DNA from: Ruminococcus sp. UBA3767
Lineage (GTDB): Bacteria > Bacillota > Clostridia > Oscillospirales > Ruminococcaceae
DNA: 29,723 bases
Direction of reading: 5' to 3'
Assembly (NCBI GenBank): GCA_002371625.1
Contig: DFFV01000016.1
Location: forward strand, 9,012 to 38,734
The notes under the pieces were generated by a model. It saw only the letters and a program-made list of their open reading frames with translations. It was not told the origin of the DNA and searched no databases. The first letter of the stretch is position 1; each line of letters starts with the position of its first letter. Below are positions 6,949 through 14,814 of this stretch, one piece after another. A program made the position numbers and the translations under genes.

Positions 6949-9315
6949 ATGAAACCGAACTCAAAAAAGAGAAGCGCAAATAAGTCCGGTGCAGTACTTG
7001 TTACGGCAGTCTGCGTCCTGCTTATCATGTCGATCCTCATGAGTGCAACGATCGGTTATGTCGCTGTAAACAGGAAAAAGACCAATTCCAATTACAGCAG
7101 AAAACAGGCTTATCTTACTGCATCGACCACGTTAAAGGGATTCGTGGAAAAGATAAGAGTCATGACCGGATCACCGCAAGCTGACGGCTCAGGCCCGGAA
7201 GGTACCGCTAAAAATGTAGCGGAACAGCTCGCAAATATCAAAGCTATCCAGGCATTAGCAGCAGAAGACGACGGAAAGGGAACCGAAGTAGATGTAACCT
7301 ATAACGGCAGTGCGGATCAGCCGGAATATAAGATCGGTACTACCAAGCTGAGAATTTCTCAGGATAACGGCAGTGCTGACAATCTGGTTCTCACATGCAC
7401 AACAACTTATGGTGATGAGACCGAAAAGGTCGCTGCTCACATCTCAACTGCAACTAAGAAGAAACCTGCAAGATTTACCAACACTGTCGAGTGGATGGGT
7501 AAGAGCGGACTTGACATCAACAACCTCAACGTTGTCGGTGACACCGCAGTTCTTGACCAGGGTGACCTTAAAAAAGTTTATCACATGACAAACGATGTTA
7601 AGCTCCAGGGCTCACTGTACATCTGGGGATCAATGACAACTGCCGGAACAGGCGGAAACGGTCTTGATCTTTATTCCAATATCCATGATAATACAAGAGG
7701 ATCTTTTGTACAGGTTTCCGGCAACTGGGGCGGAGATATCAAGGCAAAATCCTATAAAAAGGGTAATGATGGATACAACTATATTTACATTGGCGGAACT
7801 GCTGATGTAAGCACAAGCTACGGCGGAGGCGGAAAGGTCGAAGTCGGTTCTGATGGTTATGATGTCGACATCATTACTCATTGCGTGAAAATGTCCGGCA
7901 ATGAGTGGACACAGACAGGTAATGTTTACGTTTATAAGAACGACGCTCCTGATGCTGAGATCATCAACGACGGCAGCTTCGTTCTCAACAACGGTCATGT
8001 AAATATCAACGGTGATGTATTTATCGAGGGAGACCTCATCATCAACGGCGGTTCATTCAAGTGTAATAATCTTAATGTTGCTGGTGCTATCGTAGGAAAT
8101 GAGCCTACCGTAAGCGGCACTAAGAACGTAGGCGCAAGCGCTAAGATCGAAAAGTCGGGCAGAGGCGCTAAGCCTACAATGGAGATCAACTCCACGACAT
8201 ATAAGTATATGCCTGAGGACTTCTTCATGAATAATGATAATGTTTCAAGTGCAGACTTTGCCGAAAAGTATGCAAACTTCTATAACGGCAAAAATACTTA
8301 TGACCTGCTCAATGATTCACCGAGCTATACCGATCCTGATTCAGGCGCTAAGTTCAATTATCATGTAGAGCAGAGCTGTACATTCTCACAGGATTTCGAT
8401 CCCGGAAAGAACGGCGCTTATAAGAATAATAAGGGCGTTTCCTGGGACAATGATTATCTCATTCTCATTGATGTGAATGATTCAACAGGTGACGTACTTA
8501 TCAGATTGAGAGATGAAGTTCTTGTCGGTAAATACGGTAAGAACTGCGAGATCGTTGTAAGAAACAGATCTACCAAGAAGCCTGCAACTCTTGGTGACGG
8601 CATAGAGGTTATGGAGCATCAGTATAACTGCTACTTCGTATCCGATTCAGGCAACAAGATCGCATTCACAGGTAAGGATAAGGCAGGTGTATCGCAGCAT
8701 ACAGGTTCAAATCCGGGAGCATTTGAGTTCCACTTTATGAACCTCTTTGATTATGATACCTATGTGAATATGCTCAAGCCTGAGTATTATCAGAATGCAA
8801 AAAGAAGCCCACAGAATGCTAACAACTATGTAAGAAGCGACTTCTATTTCAATCCTACTCGTGATGAGACCCTTAAGTATAAGGATGCAACAGGTAATCT
8901 TCATAGTACATTCTGCCCGGGTTCATCAAGCATAATCTTCCTTATTGGTGAAAACTTCAGCCTTGGTTGTGAGTATGATGTTGAAAAGGGTAAAACAAAT
9001 GCGCAGGCCGGATTTATCGGACAAGGACAGGCAAATGCTCCGTTCATTCAGGCAACAGTTTATGCACCTCAGGGCGCTTATGCACCTAAAACTCAGAACC
9101 TTACATTCAATGTAGTTAGATCAGACGGCGGTCTTTATAACCCCGGCAAGCCTATCCAGGGCGTAGGTGTGTTCATCGCAAGTGCGTTTAACAACAAGGA
9201 AACAAGTACCTACGTTTATACCGAGCCTTCCGGTTCTTCAGTTCTTGCAAATGCAAAGGGCGATAAGGAAGGAAACATCACAGGATTTGAGCTTGACAGG
9301 TACGATCATTACTAA
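6949..9315 (+). CDS. very large PilX/GspK-like minor pilin
   Basis: The 788-aa product has a PilX/GspK-type N-terminus. After a Lys/Arg-rich leader comes KSG|AVLVTAVCVLLIMSIL, a prepilin-like helix at about 15-37 with Thr rather than Glu at mature position +5. That is a feature of GspK/PilX minor pilins, which cap pseudopilus tips. The rest is extracellular. Residues about 180-400 are rich in Gly, Asn and short beta-strand repeats (for example GHVNINGDVFIEGDLIING), suggesting a beta-solenoid. The later part has no family I recognise. PilX proteins are normally about 170-200 aa and GspK about 320 aa. ATG 6949 with GGGTGG at 6938-6943 is preferred; an upstream in-frame GTG at 6901 would put 16 charged residues before the leader and has no ribosome site. 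The next prepilin gene starts 18 nt after the stop. Confidence 0.75.
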   Translation: MKPNSKKRSANKSGAVLVTAVCVLLIMSILMSATIGYVAVNRKKTNSNYSRKQAYLTASTTLKGFVEKIRVMTGSPQADGSGPEGTAKNVAEQLANIKAIQALAAEDDGKGTEVDVTYNGSADQPEYKIGTTKLRISQDNGSADNLVLTCTTTYGDETEKVAAHISTATKKKPARFTNTVEWMGKSGLDINNLNVVGDTAVLDQGDLKKVYHMTNDVKLQGSLYIWGSMTTAGTGGNGLDLYSNIHDNTRGSFVQVSGNWGGDIKAKSYKKGNDGYNYIYIGGTADVSTSYGGGGKVEVGSDGYDVDIITHCVKMSGNEWTQTGNVYVYKNDAPDAEIINDGSFVLNNGHVNINGDVFIEGDLIINGGSFKCNNLNVAGAIVGNEPTVSGTKNVGASAKIEKSGRGAKPTMEINSTTYKYMPEDFFMNNDNVSSADFAEKYANFYNGKNTYDLLNDSPSYTDPDSGAKFNYHVEQSCTFSQDFDPGKNGAYKNNKGVSWDNDYLILIDVNDSTGDVLIRLRDEVLVGKYGKNCEIVVRNRSTKKPATLGDGIEVMEHQYNCYFVSDSGNKIAFTGKDKAGVSQHTGSNPGAFEFHFMNLFDYDTYVNMLKPEYYQNAKRSPQNANNYVRSDFYFNPTRDETLKYKDATGNLHSTFCPGSSSIIFLIGENFSLGCEYDVEKGKTNAQAGFIGQGQANAPFIQATVYAPQGAYAPKTQNLTFNVVRSDGGLYNPGKPIQGVGVFIASAFNNKETSTYVYTEPSGSSVLANAKGDKEGNITGFELDRYDHY

Positions 9316-9333
9316 GACAGGAGGAGTGGTACT

Positions 9334-10083
9334 ATGAAAAAGTTCAATAAAAAAGGTATGACTCTGACTGAGGTTATCATTGCAATGTGCATACTCGGCG
9401 TTATCGCAAGTATGTTTGTAACGATAGCAGTTGCTGCAAAGAAAAAGAATGCTGATACAGCTGTTAGAAGCAGAGAAATGTACGAGCAGGCTAACGCAGC
9501 AGAGACATTCAACACAAGTGTATCTTATGATACAGGTACGATCAAAGTCGGCAAAATGCTTACAGGTTCAAATAATGAAGTAAAGATCTCAGCCGATTTT
9601 AAAACTATCAAGTTCGATACAAACGCTTATGCGTATAAGGTAACAAGAAGAGAAAAGGATTCATCAGACAAGAACTATAACCTCAGATTCTTCAGATGTG
9701 ATAATGTAAATATCGCAACTCCGAATCCTGCTGAGGGTAAGTATTGGTTAAAGGTGTTCAACCATACAGGTATGAAGCTCAATATAACTTTCTTGGCATT
9801 TGACGGCGGATTTTTCGGTGCTGATGAAAACCCTATCCCTGATCCCACCAGCGTTGTAATTACAAATGAGAACTTTGCTCAGATGGGTTATAAGGTAGGC
9901 GAGGCTCCCGATCTTTTCAGACTTGTTGATTACGATGACAACAGCGTTGTATTTGGAACCTTCTCAGAGGATAACATCGAAAAGTATATGGAAGTTGTTG
10001 ACGGTAAGAGAACAGGATTCATCAGTATCCATATCTGCGATGGCCTTGAGCTCAAGAGCCAGTCTGAATTTGCGGGTTCTTAA
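9334..10083 (+). CDS. type IV prepilin-like protein, 249 aa
   Basis: The N-terminus MKKFNKKG|MTLTEVIIAM is a class III signal. Cleavage is expected after Gly8, Glu13 is at mature position +5, and the hydrophobic helix extends to about residue 32. The mature chain of about 241 aa has a mixed alpha/beta globular region with no obvious cysteine pair. It is the shortest pilin in the cluster and so the best candidate for a major subunit, although it is longer than usual clostridial PilA proteins (inference). SD GGAGGAG at 9320-9326 lies 7 nt before ATG 9334. The next prepilin gene begins 15 nt after its stop, within one transcript. It should be processed by PilD, encoded downstream on the other strand. 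Confidence 0.88.
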   Translation: MKKFNKKGMTLTEVIIAMCILGVIASMFVTIAVAAKKKNADTAVRSREMYEQANAAETFNTSVSYDTGTIKVGKMLTGSNNEVKISADFKTIKFDTNAYAYKVTRREKDSSDKNYNLRFFRCDNVNIATPNPAEGKYWLKVFNHTGMKLNITFLAFDGGFFGADENPIPDPTSVVITNENFAQMGYKVGEAPDLFRLVDYDDNSVVFGTFSEDNIEKYMEVVDGKRTGFISIHICDGLELKSQSEFAGS

Positions 10084-10098
10084 AGGAGGGGTGAACTG

Positions 10099-12027
10099 AT
10101 GAATAATTCTAAAAAGAAAAATCTTAACGGTTTCACCCTCGTTGAGCTTATCGTTGTGGTTTGTATCTTTGGCATGATAATGGTTGCGATACTCAACTTT
10201 ATCAAACCTGCTAACGATATACACAACGATACTCAGGCAACTATGGATGCAAACCTTATCAGCTCAGGTCTTATCGAATATGTCGATGACGAGCTGAGAT
10301 ATGCTACAAATGTACTCATTCTTGAAGGCTACAGAGGAGTTCCTGTGGTTACCGATAAAGGAATTGTTAAGAGCAGCAAGCTTCCTGCGACAGCTTATAC
10401 AAACTGCCTTGTTATCGATAACGTTAACCTCAGAGGTTATGGCCTGAGTGATTATTCAGGTGATGACACTGACAGAGTAGATAAGAGAATGGGCGCAACA
10501 GGCTGTATCTATAAGATCACCAAGCTTGATGAAGAGGGACTCAACTTTAACAACGCTATCGTTGCTAAGGGTGTGGATTTCTACGATAAGTTCAAGTTTG
10601 ATATGTCAGCATCTTCAAATCTTACTAATGTTGGCGAAATGGGTGCTAAGAGTAAGCGTAACACTATGTTCTTTGATGTAGTTACTTATTCGGCTGTCTA
10701 TAATAACGGCACTTATGAGTTTACAAAGAAAAGATTTGAGAGAGATACTGTTAATAACGCCGATGCAACTATCCGTAAGGAATCAGGCGCTGCTATCAGC
10801 TTTACTAACATGATTGATGCCGGCAGAGCAGATTGGAAACTTCTGGACCTCAAATTCTCTACTGAGATGGACGAGAATATCTTTGATGACTATGTTGAGC
10901 GTGCAACTGCACCTATCGGCTGCACACCTCAGCAGGCTAGGTACTATGAGGACGGCGAGGAAAACAGATACACTTACATCTTCTATCAGAAGAAAAAGAG
11001 CGCTAACAAGTGCACACTCAAGTTTATCTATTCCGATTCATCACCTATCTCACCGGGAGCAGATGTAGCTGAACCGGTTGAGATCGTTAAGGGCTCAAAG
11101 TTCAAGCTCTTCCCGTCAACACCATCAGCTCCGGCAGGATATAACGCTCCTTATTGGGTAGGTCCTGACGGAAATAAGGTAGATACATCAGCAGGTGTTG
11201 AAATCAACGATGATATGACCTTCGTGCTTGTGTTTACCGAAAAGACGCCTGACGCTAACCAGGTACAGATAACATGGCTCGATGAGTCGGGCAGCGTTTA
11301 TCGTAAAACTAACGAGAGCAAATCCGCTCCCGGATCATTCCATGCAGCTATCGAACCCGGTAATCCTTATGACGGCGCAATGTATGACTGCGAGTGGCAG
11401 GAGCAGGGCACAGGTGCTAAATGCTCAACTGTCAACATCGACGGACCTAAGACATTTATTGCCGTTAAGATCCCTAAGATCAAGGTAACTTTCTCTACTA
11501 ACGGAACAGATGTTGATTCTGAAATGTATGTAAGCAAGGGCACAAAGCTCACCGAAGATAGCCTTCCTGCTGCAATGCCTGAAAAGATACCTGCAGGCAA
11601 AATGTTCGTTAAGTGGGTCATCGACGGTAAGGAGTCGCAGAAGATCGGGGATTATGCGATCACTGCAGCTACAAAATTCAAGTGCGAGTTCAAGGATAAA
11701 CCGCCTATCCCGGCAGGTTCATCTGTTGTAAAGATCCATGTTAAGACGATCCTTAGCTGGAATAACAATGCTACTGTAACTTGCTCTAATCAGGCAGCTG
11801 ACTTCTCCGTTTCAGGTGACGCAACAGTTGCAAGACACAAGGAAAACCACTATGGTAACCTTCTTGTAAATCAGCTTGGCATTAACAAGAATTTCGAGTT
11901 TACATTCTATACTCCTGACGTTACTATCCAGCTTCAGTGGGCCGGCTCAAGAAAGTTTGAAAACAACGGTTCTGTATATGAGGTTTGGTATAAGGATGGA
12001 GCATTCTATGATACCGATCCCGGCTAA
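10099..12027 (+). CDS. giant type IV prepilin with C-terminal beta-rich modules (putative pilus adhesin)
   Basis: This 642-aa protein has a clean class III signal, NLNG|FTLVELIVVVCIFGMI, with cleavage after Gly11 and Glu16 at +5. A pilin-like region of about 290 residues is followed by three units of about 70-80 residues, at roughly 304-381, 387-457 and 459-533. They share hydrophobic strands and patterns such as V-x-F, KG, P-x-GK and W-x-DG. They resemble InlB B-repeat/Flg_new beta-grasp modules found in cell-surface proteins. A last domain occupies 541-642. The size and modular tail suggest a tip or surface-exposed adhesin (inference). SD AAGGAGG at 10083-10089 is 9 nt before ATG 10099. Two hairpins follow the stop, one followed by CCTTTT. 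Confidence 0.82.
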   Translation: MNNSKKKNLNGFTLVELIVVVCIFGMIMVAILNFIKPANDIHNDTQATMDANLISSGLIEYVDDELRYATNVLILEGYRGVPVVTDKGIVKSSKLPATAYTNCLVIDNVNLRGYGLSDYSGDDTDRVDKRMGATGCIYKITKLDEEGLNFNNAIVAKGVDFYDKFKFDMSASSNLTNVGEMGAKSKRNTMFFDVVTYSAVYNNGTYEFTKKRFERDTVNNADATIRKESGAAISFTNMIDAGRADWKLLDLKFSTEMDENIFDDYVERATAPIGCTPQQARYYEDGEENRYTYIFYQKKKSANKCTLKFIYSDSSPISPGADVAEPVEIVKGSKFKLFPSTPSAPAGYNAPYWVGPDGNKVDTSAGVEINDDMTFVLVFTEKTPDANQVQITWLDESGSVYRKTNESKSAPGSFHAAIEPGNPYDGAMYDCEWQEQGTGAKCSTVNIDGPKTFIAVKIPKIKVTFSTNGTDVDSEMYVSKGTKLTEDSLPAAMPEKIPAGKMFVKWVIDGKESQKIGDYAITAATKFKCEFKDKPPIPAGSSVVKIHVKTILSWNNNATVTCSNQAADFSVSGDATVARHKENHYGNLLVNQLGINKNFEFTFYTPDVTIQLQWAGSRKFENNGSVYEVWYKDGAFYDTDPG

Positions 12028-12048
12028 GCTAATTACTTAAAAATTTCT

Positions 12049-12072
12049 CAGGGCTGAAGTCTTTCAGCCCTG
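12049..12072. terminator. hairpin at the pilin/pilD convergent junction
   Basis: A perfect 10-bp stem (12049-12058 with 12063-12072) encloses a 4-nt loop. No T-run follows on the plus strand. On the minus strand five T residues follow about 5 nt after the stem, so it may be a backup terminator for leftward pilD transcripts. Confidence 0.5.
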
Positions 12073-12075
12073 CTG

Positions 12076-12115
12076 AAAAGATCCCCTTAGCAAGCAATTG
12101 CTAAGAGGACCTTTT
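12076..12115 (+). terminator. terminator of the pilC-to-pilin transcript
   Basis: An 18-position stem (12076-12093 with 12098-12115) closes on the loop GCAA and has only two A-C mismatches. The right arm ends in CCTTTT. It lies about 50 nt after the stop of the 642-aa pilin and should end rightward transcription before it runs against pilD. Confidence 0.65.
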
Positions 12116-12130
12116 GAGCAAAGAGAATAT

Positions 12131-12163
12131 AAAAAATAACGACCGCCCGTTCAGGAGCGGCCG
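12131..12163 (-). terminator. intrinsic terminator of pilD
   Basis: Read leftward, a GC-rich 9-bp stem with G-U wobbles (12155-12163 with 12140-12148, 6-nt loop) is followed by a T-rich run opposite 12131-12136. It lies 23 nt beyond the pilD stop codon. Confidence 0.75.
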
Positions 12164-12185
12164 CTGAATATTTTGTTTGCTTTGT

Positions 12186-12989
12186 TTATGCGAGCATTTC
12201 GTTCAATCCCGTGAATTCCATGTACCAGTCACCGATCGATGCGCCCCAGAATACTGCGACGAGAATACCGAGTGAAAGATATGGACCAAATGCGAATTTC
12301 GAGTTTCCGCTGAAATGCTTGATCGCAAGTCCGCATATCGAACCGCTTATCAGTGCAACACCAAGTGCAACGAGGATTCCCTGAGTTCCAAGGTACAATC
12401 CGCCCGCTGCCATCAGGTAAACATCACCCCAGCCCATTGCTTTTTCTTTGGAAATAAGGGTGACTATCATCAGCGGAACGCTTACCGCAAATGCACCGAT
12501 GATGTGTGAGCTGATCTCAAGACCTGTATTATTTCGGCAAAGGATAATTTCTAAAACTGCAAGCACACCAATGAAAACAACTACCCATGTGTTGATAAGC
12601 TGTGTGTCCCAGTCCATAAAGAATACTACTACAAGTGCCGAGATCATCAGGCAGGTAAGTATAATGTACATCGGTCTTGCTACAATGTCGAACCACAGCG
12701 CTGTGAAAAGCCATAAAACTCCGTTGAGAGCTTCAACGACAGTGTAGCGTGGAGAGATCTTTGCTCCGCAGTTACGGCATTTTCCTCTGAGTATACACCA
12801 GCTTATTATCGGGATAAGATCCCTGCGCTTGATCTCTTCACCGCAGGTCATGCAGTGCGAGTTGCGCTTGATAAGCCCCTCGTTTTTCGGAAGTCTGTAA
12901 ATGCAGACGTTAAGAAAACTGCCGACACAAACGCCGAATAGAAAAATAAAAAAATAGATCACCGTATAATAGATATTTAAACGATCCAA
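12186..12989 (-). CDS. pilD: prepilin leader peptidase / N-methyltransferase PilD
   Basis: PilD is the membrane aspartyl protease (family A24) that cleaves class III signals and methylates the new N-terminus. The 267-aa product has the family length. The N-terminal part carries GSFLNVCIYRLP (23-34) and two zinc-binding pairs, C46/C49 and C71/C74. Catalytic aspartates are likely Asp126 (MDWDTQLIN) and Asp189 (GWGDVYL). The usual IPD after the first aspartate is replaced by INT. Multiple membrane helices fill the rest. The start is TTG at 12987-12989, preceded by AAAGGAGG with 8-nt spacing. The gene is on the opposite strand to all other pilus genes, between the pilins and pilB, with its own promoter and terminator. 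The three prepilins are its probable substrates. Confidence 0.94.
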   Translation of the reverse strand: MDRLNIYYTVIYFFIFLFGVCVGSFLNVCIYRLPKNEGLIKRNSHCMTCGEEIKRRDLIPIISWCILRGKCRNCGAKISPRYTVVEALNGVLWLFTALWFDIVARPMYIILTCLMISALVVVFFMDWDTQLINTWVVVFIGVLAVLEIILCRNNTGLEISSHIIGAFAVSVPLMIVTLISKEKAMGWGDVYLMAAGGLYLGTQGILVALGVALISGSICGLAIKHFSGNSKFAFGPYLSLGILVAVFWGASIGDWYMEFTGLNEMLA

Positions 12990-13020
12990 TTTGTGATCCT
13001 CCTTTCAGGATACTAAATCT

Positions 13021-13049
13021 ATTCTAACACATAAATTAGCAAATTACAA
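13021..13049 (-). promoter_or_regulatory. promoter of pilD
   Basis: Read leftward, TTGTAA (13049-13044), a 17-bp spacer and TAGAAT (13026-13021) lie about 25 nt before the TTG start. On the plus strand the same 110-bp gap must also serve pilB, but I find only weak boxes there (for example TACAAT at 13045-13050), so the pilB promoter is unresolved. Confidence 0.6.
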
Positions 13050-13100
13050 TAGTTAATATAAATAAATTACCCGCTTTAGCGAGGAGATAGGAGAAAAAGT

Positions 13101-14774
13101 ATGAGAAACGGACCAGTTGGACAGTACCTTGTGGAAAAAAAGCTCATCACTGAGGCTCAGCTTCAGGAGGTACTTGCCAAGCAGAAAGAAACTAAAGGAA
13201 AAATGTTCGGTGACGTTATCGTCGAAATGGGATTTATCACCGATGCGCAGTTTGCAGAAGTGCTCGCTGAGCGACTCAGTATCCCTTACATCGACCTTGA
13301 TAATACCGAGCTGATACCTGATGTCGTTAAGAAGATCCCTGAGGCATCAGCAAGAAAGTATAACGTTATTGCGATCGAAAAAATGGGCAAGCGCCTTACT
13401 GTCGCAACTAATGATCCAAGTAACTTCTACGTTTTTGAAGACCTCAGAGTTATAACCGGCTGTAACGTAAGACCTGTAATGGCTACCAAGGCTGCACTTA
13501 ACAGGGCAATCGGCAGAGTTTATTCGCAGGGACAGGTTGACAGCGTGGTCGATGAGGCTACTAAGGAGAAGGAAGAAGAGCTCAACCTCGACGAGATCGA
13601 TCTCTCTTCGGACAGAGTCGAGAATGCGCCTATCGTTAAGCTGGCAACAGCTATCGTTGAAAACTCCTTCCGTCAGGACGCAACGGATATTCATATCGAG
13701 CCGTTCAAGGATATCACCAGAATAAGAATAAGAGTCAACGGTGACCTTATCGAGCTTATGACTCTTTCACCGGCGCTCCATGTTTCGCTTGTAACAAGAT
13801 TTAAGATCCTTTCAGGAATGAATATCGCTGAAAAGCGTGTACCGCAGGACGGACGTATGTCACAGGTCGTAGACGGAACAACTATCGACCTTCGTGTATC
13901 TAATCTTCCAATGGTTTATGGCGAAAAGGTCGTTATCCGTATCCTCGCAGGTGATAACACGGTAAGAAGGATCCAGGATCTCGGTATGACCGACTATAAC
14001 TATGAAAGATTCGTATCCTGCCTTAAAGTGCCGCAGGGCGTGGTGCTCGTAACAGGACCTACCGGTTCCGGTAAATCTACAACTCTTTATGCGGCGCTCG
14101 GTGAGATCGCTAAGCCAAACCTTAACGTTATCACGGTCGAAGACCCTGTCGAGAAGAAGATCGCTAATATCAACCAGTGTCAGATAAACGAAAAAGCAGG
14201 TATGACCTTCGGTGCAGCGCTTCGTTCTATCCTCCGTCAGGACCCTGACATCATAATGGTCGGAGAAATGCGTGATACCGAAACAGCTGAGATCGCTATC
14301 AGAGCCGCTATCACAGGTCACCTTGTGCTTTCAACACTTCATACAAACGATGCTGCTTCTACAGTAACAAGACTTGTGGATATGGGCGTTGAGGCGTACA
14401 TGGTTGCGACATCACTTATCGGTATCGTTGCACAGCGTCTTACCAAAACACTTTGCCCTGAATGTAAAAAGCCGAGAATGTCAACTCCTGAAGAGGAAAA
14501 GCTGATGGAGATAGATCATTCTATAATGGTATACGATGCAGTTGGCTGTCCTAAGTGTAAGAACACAGGATATAACGGAAGAACTGCTATCCATGAGATC
14601 CTTCTCGCTACACCGAGAATGCAGATACTCATCACAGGCGGAGCAAAAGCCGATGAGATCGCAGAACTGGCTAAGGAAGAGGGAACGCTGCTGCTTAGAG
14701 ATAACATTTCTAAGCTCGTTCAGCAAGGTGTTACAACGATAGATGAGCTTGTTCGTGTAACTTATGCAGTCTGA
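13101..14774 (+). CDS. pilB: type IV pilus extension ATPase PilB (GspE family)
   Basis: PilB is the hexameric cytoplasmic motor that drives pilus assembly through PilC. The 557-aa product has the usual length. An N-terminal MshEN-type domain (about 1-150) contains two copies of the G-x2-hh-x2 pattern, at 5-28 and 35-58. The ATPase core follows, with Walker A GPTGSGKS (319-326, Lys325), the Walker B region DPDIIMVGEMRD (381-392) and the His box TGHLVLSTLHTND. A zinc site of four cysteines (C452, C455, C483, C486) separates PilB from PilT. Both MshEN copies lack the arginine known to matter for cyclic di-GMP binding in MshE (P5 and M35 instead). A GGAGA-type ribosome site precedes ATG 13101. 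pilT starts 40 nt after the stop. Confidence 0.96.
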   Translation: MRNGPVGQYLVEKKLITEAQLQEVLAKQKETKGKMFGDVIVEMGFITDAQFAEVLAERLSIPYIDLDNTELIPDVVKKIPEASARKYNVIAIEKMGKRLTVATNDPSNFYVFEDLRVITGCNVRPVMATKAALNRAIGRVYSQGQVDSVVDEATKEKEEELNLDEIDLSSDRVENAPIVKLATAIVENSFRQDATDIHIEPFKDITRIRIRVNGDLIELMTLSPALHVSLVTRFKILSGMNIAEKRVPQDGRMSQVVDGTTIDLRVSNLPMVYGEKVVIRILAGDNTVRRIQDLGMTDYNYERFVSCLKVPQGVVLVTGPTGSGKSTTLYAALGEIAKPNLNVITVEDPVEKKIANINQCQINEKAGMTFGAALRSILRQDPDIIMVGEMRDTETAEIAIRAAITGHLVLSTLHTNDAASTVTRLVDMGVEAYMVATSLIGIVAQRLTKTLCPECKKPRMSTPEEEKLMEIDHSIMVYDAVGCPKCKNTGYNGRTAIHEILLATPRMQILITGGAKADEIAELAKEEGTLLLRDNISKLVQQGVTTIDELVRVTYAV

Positions 14775-14814
14775 TATTTAAAATTTAAATATATAAAATT
14801 GGAGGTAAAACACT

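Noticed and set aside
13022..13062. Plus-strand promoter for pilB
   Set aside because: TACAAT and TATAAA boxes exist, but no -35 element fits a 16-18 bp spacing, so I do not call a promoter.
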